Below, one piece after another: positions 1 through 4,777 of a DNA stretch of 5,582 nt. The position numbers were made by a program, and so were the translations under genes. How positions within the stretch are numbered: position 1 is the stretch's first letter; the number at the start of each line of letters is the position of its first letter. Below the pieces are notes generated by a model. That model was not told where the DNA came from and searched no databases. It saw only the letters and a list, made by a program, of their open reading frames with translations. The stretch comes from Komagataeibacter kakiaceti JCM 25156 (lineage in GTDB: Bacteria; Pseudomonadota; Alphaproteobacteria; Acetobacterales; Acetobacteraceae): assembly GCF_000613305.1 (NCBI RefSeq), contig NZ_BAIO01000133.1:1-5582 (forward strand), read 5' to 3'.

Positions 1-173
1 TGCTGATCCTGATCGCGGGCTTCGCCGCCACGGCCGTGGTCGAGCGCATGGCGTGGAAACGCGGGGCCATGCCGCGCGGCTACATGACGTTGCAGTGGTT
101 CGTCATCTGTCTCGGCGAGGTCTGTTTCCTGGCCATACTCGCCGCCTGCCTGGGCATGCGGCCGGGCAACTGA
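1..173 (+). CDS. C-terminal fragment of an unidentified integral membrane protein
   Basis: The reading frame is open from the window edge (first whole codon at position 3) to a TGA at 171-173, giving 56 visible residues. They start with a hydrophobic stretch (LILIAGFAATAVV), continue with a basic loop (ERMAWKRGAMPRGY) and then a second hydrophobic segment of about 20 residues (around LQWFVICLGEVCFLAILAAC), ending in GMRPGN. The hydrophobic-basic-hydrophobic pattern is what one expects of the last two transmembrane helices of a small inner-membrane protein. The other frame that is open here, starting at 53, gives an Arg/His-rich product without such a pattern and is best seen as a shadow. The gene converges on the aldehyde dehydrogenase operon, with a hairpin 38 bases after its stop. 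I do not recognise the family and assign no function; the start lies outside the window. Confidence 0.6.
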   Translation, partial: LILIAGFAATAVVERMAWKRGAMPRGYMTLQWFVICLGEVCFLAILAACLGMRPGN

Positions 174-211
174 GCCGTGGGTCAGACGGTCCATCCGGCC
201 CGCGTAATAAA

Positions 212-240
212 AAACCCGGCATGACGCGCATGCCGGGTTT
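212..240. terminator. Bidirectional intrinsic terminator between convergent genes
   Basis: A perfect 12-bp stem (AAACCCGGCATG at 212-223 paired with CATGCCGGGTTT at 229-240) closes a 5-base loop, ACGCG. On the minus strand the 3' arm runs into TTT TTT ATTAC, a proper U-rich tail, so it is well suited to end the aldehyde dehydrogenase operon, whose stop codon lies 24 bases upstream (265-267). On the plus strand it has only TTT then CCTT, so termination of the left-hand gene is probably less efficient. Confidence 0.88.
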
Positions 241-264
241 CCTTCGGGATCAGGCCCGGACGTT

Positions 265-2586
265 CTAGCTGTTCTGGAGCGCGCGCAGCACATCCGCCGG
301 GCGCACCGGCATGTGGCGCAGGCGCACGCCCACCGCGTTGAAGATGGCGTTGCCGATCGCGGGGCCGACCACCGTCGTGCCCGGTTCACCCAGGCCCATC
401 GGCTTTTCGGTGCTGGGCAGGAACTCGATATCCATTTCCGGCGTATCGGCAATGCGCAGCGGGGTGTAGGTGTTCAGGTTGCGATCAACCGGCAGGCCGT
501 TCACGATTTCCGTGTTTTCAAACAGGATCATGCTCAGCCCCCACAGCGCGGCCCCCTCCGTCTGGGCCTTCGCCCCGTCCGGATCGACCACGGTACCGGC
601 ATCAACCACGATGGTCAGCTTTTCACACCGCACCACGCCGGTTTTGCGGTCCACATGGACCTGCGCGCAGCAGGCGATCCATGTCGGCATGCCGCGTTCC
701 TGCCCTGCCGTGGTGGCAAGCCCAAGCGCGGTGTCCTTGGGCAATGTCGTCTTGCCCCAGTTCACCTTTTCCATGAGCCTGCGCACGACCGCGGCCTGAC
801 GCAGCGCGCCGCCCACGGAATCGGGGGCCTGCCCCCTGTTGCGGCCCTGCGCCGTCAGCAGGTCGAGACGGAACTGCGCCGGATCCTTCTTCTGCCGGTG
901 GGCCACTTCGTCAAGGAAGCATTCAATCCCCCAACTGGTCCAGCCGGGACTGACCGAGCGCAGCCAGCCGGGGCGGAAGGTCTTTTCCGCCAGGTCATTG
1001 CGCAGTGCGCGCACACGGAAGGCCCCGACCTCGTACCAATGGTCGCCACCGGCGATGGCGAACTGGTCATAGGGCTTGTCATCCACGCCCTTTTCCATGA
1101 AGGCCGCCGCCATGACACCCGTCGGCCAGCCCGCCGCCGCCTGATAGTCCATGGCGGTGATGTTGTCGCCGCCATCGAACGCCATGCGGACACGCTGGAC
1201 CGAAGGCGAGCGGAAGGAATCGAACTGCATGTCATCCGAGCGGGTCAGGATCAGCTTGACCGGCCTGCCCCCCAGTGCCTTGGAGGCAAGGGCGGCGGGG
1301 ATCATGTAATCCCCGTTAAGACGGCGGCCAAACCCGCCACCCAGCAGGTAGCTGCGCAGGACGATCTTGGATTCCGGCACATCGAGCGCCTTGGCCAGCG
1401 TGGGCAGGATCAGGCTCTGCCACTGGTTGCCGGCATGGATCTCGTAAACGCCATCCTTCTGGAAGGCGAGGGCGTTGGTCGGCTCCAGCTGGTAGTGCAG
1501 CACGGACGCGCAGGTATATTCCTGGTCCATGACGGTATGCGCGCCGGAAAACGCCTGATCCACGCCATCATCATTGAAGATGTAGACGCCACCATCCCTG
1601 TTGTTGATCAGCGCACGGCCGCGATCCTGAATGTCGCGCTCGGACGTATGCGCGGTCTCGCCCGCGTGCCAGTCCACCTTCAGCGCATCCGCCGCGCGGA
1701 TGGCCGCGCTGTAGCTGCTGGCCAGCACCACGACCCAGCCCTGCACGGTTTCGGACGGATCCTCGATCAGCAGGTAGCGCACATAGCCCTTGACCTTGCG
1801 GGCCTGCGTATCGTCAACCGAACGGACCTTCGATCCGTACCGGGTGGGCGGCATCTTGGGGCGGGCATACAGCATGCCCTCCTCCTTGGCGTCGATCCCG
1901 TAAATGGCGGTGCCATTGGTCTTGGCCGGAATGTCCAGCGCCTTGATTTCGGCATTGCCGATCAGCCTGCGCTCACTGGCGGGCTTGAGCGGCAGCCTGG
2001 CCATTTCCTCGGGCGTGAAGGTATGGGACGGATGCCCCTTGGCCACGATGTCGCCAAAGCTGATCTGCCTGTCACCCGCGCTGACGATGCTGTTGGCAAC
2101 CGTGCATTTATCCGCCGTGGTGCCCAGCAGGCGGGCCGCTTCCTCCACCAGCGCCGTGCGCGTGGCCGCGCCAGCCTGACGGAAGATGTCCCATGTCATC
2201 CACACCGACCAGCTTCCGCCGGTGACCATCAGGCCCCATTTGGGGTCGGTATCGACATAGTTGATACGGACCTTGCTCCAGTCGGCTTCCATCTCGTCGG
2301 CAATGATCCGGGCGAGGGCGGTGCCGATATGCTGGCCCATTTCCGCGCGGATGATGTTGACCGTGATCTCCCCATCCGGGGCGATGGCGCACCAGATGGT
2401 CGGCTCGAACGCGCCATCGCCGGGCAGCGCCTGATCGAGGGGGAAAATCTGGTTGGCGGCGGCCGGACGCGCGAAGCCGAACATGACCCCCGCGCCGAGC
2501 GAGGTGACAAGGAAGCCGCGACGGGACAGGGAAGCCTGCTCGCGGCGTCCGTCCTTACCCAGTCGGAAGCGGTTCAATCTACCCAT
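265..2586 (-). CDS. aldH: Membrane-bound aldehyde dehydrogenase, molybdopterin-binding large subunit
   Basis: Catalytic subunit of the periplasmic ALDH complex of acetic acid bacteria, oxidising aldehydes such as acetaldehyde to the acid; xanthine oxidase family, isoquinoline 1-oxidoreductase-like branch. With the start at 2586 it has 773 residues. A Tat signal is visible: SRRGFL at 21-26, a hydrophobic core, and an AxA site (42-44) before NQIF. Molybdenum-cofactor motifs include EMGQHIGTA (82-90), GGGFGRR (416-422) and a C-terminal GEPGTTVVGPAIGNA, whose E734 is at the position of the family's catalytic glutamate. The start is chosen because ATGGGTAG overlaps the native small-subunit stop and GGAG (2596-2599) lies 9 bases upstream. 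An upstream in-frame ATG at 2646 only adds 20 residues read out of frame through the small-subunit tail and moves the twin arginine to residue 42. No break is seen in this gene. The aldH symbol and family are from memory, not a search. Confidence 0.93.
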   Translation of the reverse strand: MGRLNRFRLGKDGRREQASLSRRGFLVTSLGAGVMFGFARPAAANQIFPLDQALPGDGAFEPTIWCAIAPDGEITVNIIRAEMGQHIGTALARIIADEMEADWSKVRINYVDTDPKWGLMVTGGSWSVWMTWDIFRQAGAATRTALVEEAARLLGTTADKCTVANSIVSAGDRQISFGDIVAKGHPSHTFTPEEMARLPLKPASERRLIGNAEIKALDIPAKTNGTAIYGIDAKEEGMLYARPKMPPTRYGSKVRSVDDTQARKVKGYVRYLLIEDPSETVQGWVVVLASSYSAAIRAADALKVDWHAGETAHTSERDIQDRGRALINNRDGGVYIFNDDGVDQAFSGAHTVMDQEYTCASVLHYQLEPTNALAFQKDGVYEIHAGNQWQSLILPTLAKALDVPESKIVLRSYLLGGGFGRRLNGDYMIPAALASKALGGRPVKLILTRSDDMQFDSFRSPSVQRVRMAFDGGDNITAMDYQAAAGWPTGVMAAAFMEKGVDDKPYDQFAIAGGDHWYEVGAFRVRALRNDLAEKTFRPGWLRSVSPGWTSWGIECFLDEVAHRQKKDPAQFRLDLLTAQGRNRGQAPDSVGGALRQAAVVRRLMEKVNWGKTTLPKDTALGLATTAGQERGMPTWIACCAQVHVDRKTGVVRCEKLTIVVDAGTVVDPDGAKAQTEGAALWGLSMILFENTEIVNGLPVDRNLNTYTPLRIADTPEMDIEFLPSTEKPMGLGEPGTTVVGPAIGNAIFNAVGVRLRHMPVRPADVLRALQNS

Positions 2587-3051
2587 TTGATGTATCTCCG
2601 CGTGCGTTGGCAGCGGCCTTCTTGATAGCCTCCCGAATACGGACATAGGTCATGCACCGGCACAGGCTGCCCGCCATGACGCGTCGATTTCCTCATCCGT
2701 GGGCGCGGGGTAATCCTTCAGCAGGCTGATGGCCTGCATGATCTGGCCGGACTGGCAGTAACCGCATTGCGGAACCTGAATCTCGCGCCAGGCCTGCTGG
2801 ACCGGGTGGTTCCCCTCCGGGTCGATCCCCTCGATGGTGGTGATGTCCGCGCCCTCGGCGGCGCTGATGGGGGTCACGCATGAGCGTGTGGCCCGGCCAC
2901 CGATATGCACGGTGCAGGCGCCGCACATGCCGATGCCGCAGCCGAACTTCGTTCCGGTCAGGCCAACTTCATCACGGATGACCCATAGCAGGGGGGTATC
3001 CGCCGGTACGTCAACGGTTACGTCGCGTCCATTGAGGCGAAAGGTCGTCAT
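2579..3051 (-). pseudogene. aldF: Aldehyde dehydrogenase [2Fe-2S] small subunit, frameshifted near its C-terminus
   Basis: Iron-sulfur subunit that passes electrons from the molybdenum site to the cytochrome subunit. As written, the frame stops at 2650-2652 after 133 residues. The plant-ferredoxin-like N-terminal domain is complete: CGIGMCGACTV gives C38, C43 and C46, with C58 as fourth ligand. The start of the second cluster domain, CGYCQSGQ (C96, C99), is present. After residue 125 the frame is lost: the tail reads WRAACAGA, whereas the next frame reads MAGSLCRCMTYVRIREAI and ends at a TAG (2579-2581) overlapping the large-subunit ATG. Restoring one base (a G on the minus strand) between 2678 and 2677 gives 157 residues, close to the usual family length, and recovers the CRC ligand pair. 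There is no signal peptide; in related enzymes the small subunit is exported with the Tat-bearing large subunit. The cause is deletion or sequencing error; symbol from memory. Confidence 0.88.
2596..2599 (-). promoter_or_regulatory. Ribosome binding site deciding the large-subunit start
   Basis: On the minus strand GGAG is followed by nine bases (ATACATCAA) and the ATG at 2586-2584. It lies within the last codons of the native small-subunit frame, the usual arrangement for translational coupling, and it argues for the shorter 773-residue large subunit over the upstream ATG at 2646. Confidence 0.7.
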
Positions 3052-3058
3052 GTTCTAG

Positions 3059-3062
3059 CTCC
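3059..3062 (-). promoter_or_regulatory. Ribosome binding site of the small subunit
   Basis: GGAG on the minus strand lies seven bases (CTAGAAC) ahead of the ATG at 3051-3049. It sits in the 21-base gap after the cytochrome subunit stop (3073-3075), consistent with one polycistronic message. Confidence 0.65.
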
Positions 3063-3072
3063 GTCTTTCAGC

Positions 3073-3726
3073 TCAATGGGACGACGCGACGGGGGAGGCG
3101 GGCAGGGTCCTGCGCACCTCGGCCGCCTTCTTTTCCAGATCGGTCCATGGCGGCAGGGTCGTGCGCGTGGCGCGCAGATAGGCCGCGAGACGGGCCAGAT
3201 CCGCATCGGACAGGGAATGGTAGAAACTGGGCATGGAAACTGTGGAAATACCTTCTGTCGTGCCGATACCGCGCAGGATGACCTGGAACAGGTTGGTCGG
3301 CTCATCCAGCCACAGCGCGTTGTTCAGGGCCAGTTCGGGGCGGCCTTCAACCGGCTGCGGGCCGGAATTGGCGTGGCAGGCGGCGCAGGCCCCGGCATAA
3401 AGCCGCGCGTTCGGGTTGGTCTGCGGCCCGACCAGATCCCTCATGGACGCGTTCATGGCCCAGGCGATGGCCTTGGGATCCTGCCCGACGCGGCTGGATG
3501 CGTGGTCGATATCGGCCAGATAATGCGCGATGGCATGCACATCGGATTCCGGCAGTTCGCTCAGGCCGCCATGCACCACGGGCGACATCGGACCGGCCGC
3601 GCTGCCATGCAGCGGGGCGGAACCGAAGCGCAGGTATTTGAAGAACTCGTCCTCGGTCCAGACAACGGGGGTGGGGTTATGCGCGTTGAGCGGGGGCGAT
3701 CCAGTTATCAACGGTCGAGCCATCAT
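3073..3726 (-). CDS. C-terminal fragment of the cytochrome c subunit (heme site 3)
   Basis: The 217-residue frame contains the rest of the cytochrome subunit. Its first ten or so residues (MMARPLITGS) are the out-of-frame reading of the upstream domain; authentic sequence begins at about PLNAHNPTP. The C-terminal half of domain 2 follows (WTEDEFFKYLRFG, then GPMSPVVHGGL with M47 a candidate heme ligand), then domain 3 with CAACH at 114-118 and a methionine in VSMPSFYHSLSD (M165). The 15 bases coding for this CAACH (3373-3387) are identical to those of heme site 2 (3770-3784). There is no signal peptide on this fragment, so even if it were translated from the ATG at 3726 it could not be exported for heme attachment in the periplasm. 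It is best read as the detached 3' part of one gene. Confidence 0.8.
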   Translation of the reverse strand: MMARPLITGSPPLNAHNPTPVVWTEDEFFKYLRFGSAPLHGSAAGPMSPVVHGGLSELPESDVHAIAHYLADIDHASSRVGQDPKAIAWAMNASMRDLVGPQTNPNARLYAGACAACHANSGPQPVEGRPELALNNALWLDEPTNLFQVILRGIGTTEGISTVSMPSFYHSLSDADLARLAAYLRATRTTLPPWTDLEKKAAEVRRTLPASPVASSH

Positions 3727-4399
3727 ACGCGGCGCTGCCCTTTTCCGCGCCCATGGGGTTGCGGGGGGTGTGGCAGGCGGCGCAATGGCTCAGCCCTTCG
3801 GCCAGATAGGCGCCCCGGTTCCACTCGGCGTCATGCGCGGGGTCGTTCTTCAGCAGCCCTTCCTTGAGGAACAGGAGCTTCCAGCCCGCCTGCGCCATGC
3901 GGATGTTGAACGGGAAACCCACCGTGTTCTCACGCTTGACCGAATGAACGGGCGCGCGCGTCATGAGGAAGGCATAGACATCATTGATGTCCTGATCCGT
4001 CATGTGCGTGAAGTGATCGAACGGGAAGGCGGGGAACAGGTGCGCGCCATCACGCGACACGCCCTTGCGCATGGCGCGCATGAAGGCGGCCTGTGACCAG
4101 CGCCCGATGCCCGTTTCCGGATCCGGCGTGATGTTGGAGGAGAAGATGGCGCCAAAAGGCGTGTCCATCTTGTAGTCACCAGCCAGTTCGACCCCGCGCG
4201 TGCCATCCGTGCGGGTGTGACATTCAGCGCAGTAGCCGCCAGCGGCCAGCACGCGCCCGTGCTCGATCTGGGCAGGCGTGAAGGTGGAAGGCGGTGGCGG
4301 CGCGACCGGCGCAATGGCCGGATACCACGCAAGGGCCAGGAACCCGACGCCACCGGCGACACCGATCCCCGCAATCGCTGCTGCAATGCGTTTAATCAC
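3677..4399 (-). CDS. N-terminal fragment of the cytochrome c subunit (heme sites 1 and 2)
   Basis: This 240-residue open frame starts at a GTG (4399-4397) with only a weak ribosome binding site (GAGA about ten bases upstream). Residues 4-30 form a hydrophobic N-terminal signal or anchor followed by a proline-rich linker (PVAPPPPS), as expected of a Sec-exported, membrane-attached cytochrome. Heme site 1 is CAECH at 57-61 and heme site 2 is CAACH at 206-210. Between them, the segment FPAFPFDHFTHMTDQDIND (123-140) is typical of the first domain of AdhB-like cytochromes, and M133 is a candidate axial ligand. The last five residues (AQRAstop) come from the wrong frame: authentic sequence ends around DNWIAP. 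If made, the product could be exported and loaded with two hemes but would lack the third domain. Confidence 0.8.
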   Translation of the reverse strand: MIKRIAAAIAGIGVAGGVGFLALAWYPAIAPVAPPPPSTFTPAQIEHGRVLAAGGYCAECHTRTDGTRGVELAGDYKMDTPFGAIFSSNITPDPETGIGRWSQAAFMRAMRKGVSRDGAHLFPAFPFDHFTHMTDQDINDVYAFLMTRAPVHSVKRENTVGFPFNIRMAQAGWKLLFLKEGLLKNDPAHDAEWNRGAYLAEGLSHCAACHTPRNPMGAEKGSAAYDGSTVDNWIAPAQRA

Positions 4400-4423
4400 G
4401 ATGTTCTCGCGGTTGTGAAAGTC

Positions 4424-4432
4424 ATCATATCA
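4424..4432 (-). promoter_or_regulatory. Candidate extended -10 promoter for the aldehyde dehydrogenase operon
   Basis: The minus strand reads TGATATGAT, an extended -10 (TGn followed by TATGAT, one mismatch to TATAAT), about 24 bases ahead of the GTG at 4399. No good -35 hexamer lies at 16-18 bases upstream (closest is ATCGGA), which an extended -10 may tolerate. Acetic acid bacterial promoters often deviate from the E. coli consensus, so this is a candidate only. Confidence 0.3.
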
Positions 4433-4620
4433 CCCCGTATCATCCGTCCGATTCCGGTCCTGTATGGGCAGGAAACACGGCGGGCGGCGCATCGTTGCAC
4501 CGCCTGCGAAACACCGGGCGAGCCGGATGTCGGGAACATCGGCGCCACGGCGGAAACTCAGTATTCCTGTTTCCTAATCAAGCCGTTCGGGCGCACGTAA
4601 GATGAAAGCCATGATAAGAC

Positions 4621-4670
4621 TTATTCGGTTTTGCACTGAATGCCAGCTTTGGGCTGCAAAACTTGAATAA
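4621..4670. repeat. Imperfect 50-base inverted repeat
   Basis: The left arm (4621-4635, TTATTC-GG-TTTTGCA) and right arm (4655-4670, TGCAAAA-CTT-GAATAA) are inverted copies. The inner GTTTTGCA/TGCAAAAC is perfect over 8 bp, the outer TTATTC/GAATAA perfect over 6, with a G-T wobble and one bulged base between. The arms enclose a 19-base spacer. It could fold in RNA of either strand or act as a protein-binding site; it lies over 200 bases from either gene. Confidence 0.6.
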
Positions 4671-4677
4671 CTGCACT

Positions 4678-4693
4678 GTAAACACCGGTTTAC
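4678..4693. repeat. Short palindrome GTAAAC-ACCG-GTTTAC
   Basis: Perfect 6-bp arms (4678-4683 and 4688-4693) are separated by ACCG. The spacing and AT-rich arms are compatible with a dimeric repressor site, but arms of this length can occur by chance and no regulator gene is in the window. Confidence 0.4.
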
Positions 4694-4699
4694 GGCAGC

Positions 4700-4723
4700 G
4701 TCTATATTTGTGTGAATATAGAC
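4700..4723. promoter_or_regulatory. Operator-like dyad with 9-bp arms
   Basis: GTCTATATT (4700-4708) and AATATAGAC (4715-4723) form a perfect inverted repeat around the 6-base spacer TGTGTG. A perfect minus-strand TTGACA lies just upstream (4740-4735), and the right arm contains TATATT (minus strand) at a 14-base spacing, shorter than the usual 16-18. If that is a promoter, the dyad covers its -10 and a regulator bound here would control readthrough into the ALDH operon. Without other sequences, a hairpin in the glucose dehydrogenase 3' end is an alternative. Confidence 0.4.
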
Positions 4724-4741
4724 ATTAACGGGATTGTCAAT

Positions 4742-4768
4742 CCGGGGAAGGATTTTTTCCTTCCCCGG
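4742..4768 (-). terminator. Hairpin after the glucose dehydrogenase gene
   Basis: A perfect 11-bp stem (CCGGGGAAGGA at 4742-4752, TCCTTCCCCGG at 4758-4768) closes a 5-base loop, nine bases beyond the glucose dehydrogenase stop. It is the obvious terminator by position and strength. On the minus strand, though, it is followed by ATTGACAAT and not by a run of T, so it may work with Rho, protect the 3' end, or terminate only partially. Confidence 0.65.
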
Positions 4769-4777
4769 CAGGGTGAT

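Larger units (their letters stand above)
3073..4399 (-). pseudogene. aldG: Aldehyde dehydrogenase triheme cytochrome c subunit, split by a frameshift
   Basis: This is the whole locus of the membrane-anchored electron-transfer subunit, which passes electrons from the dehydrogenase to ubiquinone. It resembles AdhB of the alcohol dehydrogenase complex in having three CxxCH sites and a length near 440 residues. The gene is read in two frames: the first runs from GTG at 4399 to a TAA at 3677-3679, the second carries the rest to TGA at 3073-3075. They join within a run of five G (plus strand) at 3692-3696. If the run is one base too long the protein reads IAPLNAHNP and has 441 residues; if two bases are missing it reads IAP-x-LNAHNP and has 442. 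Relatives, as I recall them, have APALN or APPLT here, which slightly favours the second reading. No signal in the sequence shows that the frameshift is programmed. Symbol assigned from memory of the acetic acid bacterial operon. Confidence 0.85.
4400..4777. other. Intergenic region between glucose dehydrogenase and the aldehyde dehydrogenase operon
   Basis: These 378 bases separate two minus-strand transcription units. The part next to the cytochrome gene (4400-4600) is GC-rich and carries a candidate promoter. The part from about 4600 to 4740 is clearly richer in A and T than the neighbouring genes and holds three separate inverted repeats plus a 7-bp direct repeat. The right end has the hairpin that follows the glucose dehydrogenase stop. 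I see no convincing small gene: the plus-strand frame that crosses 4217-4600 starts antisense to the cytochrome gene and has no ribosome binding site or recognisable content. Confidence 0.7.

Noticed and set aside
53..268. Plus-strand frame at the left end
   Set aside because: It overlaps the membrane-protein frame ending at 173, runs through the terminator hairpin and has an Arg/His-rich product of no recognisable kind.
313..2625. A 770-residue open frame on the plus strand antisense to the large subunit
   Set aside because: High-GC codon bias leaves the opposite strand open. Its protein is rich in Arg, His and Gly with no recognisable motif, while the minus strand codes for a complete molybdenum enzyme.
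3373..3784. Identical 15-base stretch coding for CAACH at 3373-3387 and 3770-3784
   Set aside because: Explained by the same heme-binding motif and the same preferred codons, not by a mobile repeat.
3076..4096. Plus-strand frames antisense to the cytochrome subunit (3076-3867 and 3530-4096)
   Set aside because: They mirror the GC-rich minus-strand gene and read as low-complexity Gly/Arg-rich protein; the minus strand has three CxxCH motifs.
4526..4540. Small inverted repeat GATGT-CGGGA-ACATC
   Set aside because: Only five paired bases with a mismatch just outside; not distinguishable from background.
4470..4575. Inverted pair AGGAAACA (4470-4477) and TGTTTCCT (4568-4575)
   Set aside because: Eight bases 90 apart without further extension; likely chance, and no transposon gene or target duplication is nearby.
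4217..4600. Possible small plus-strand gene in the intergenic region
   Set aside because: It begins inside the cytochrome gene on the opposite strand, has no ribosome binding site seen, and no domain or membrane pattern.
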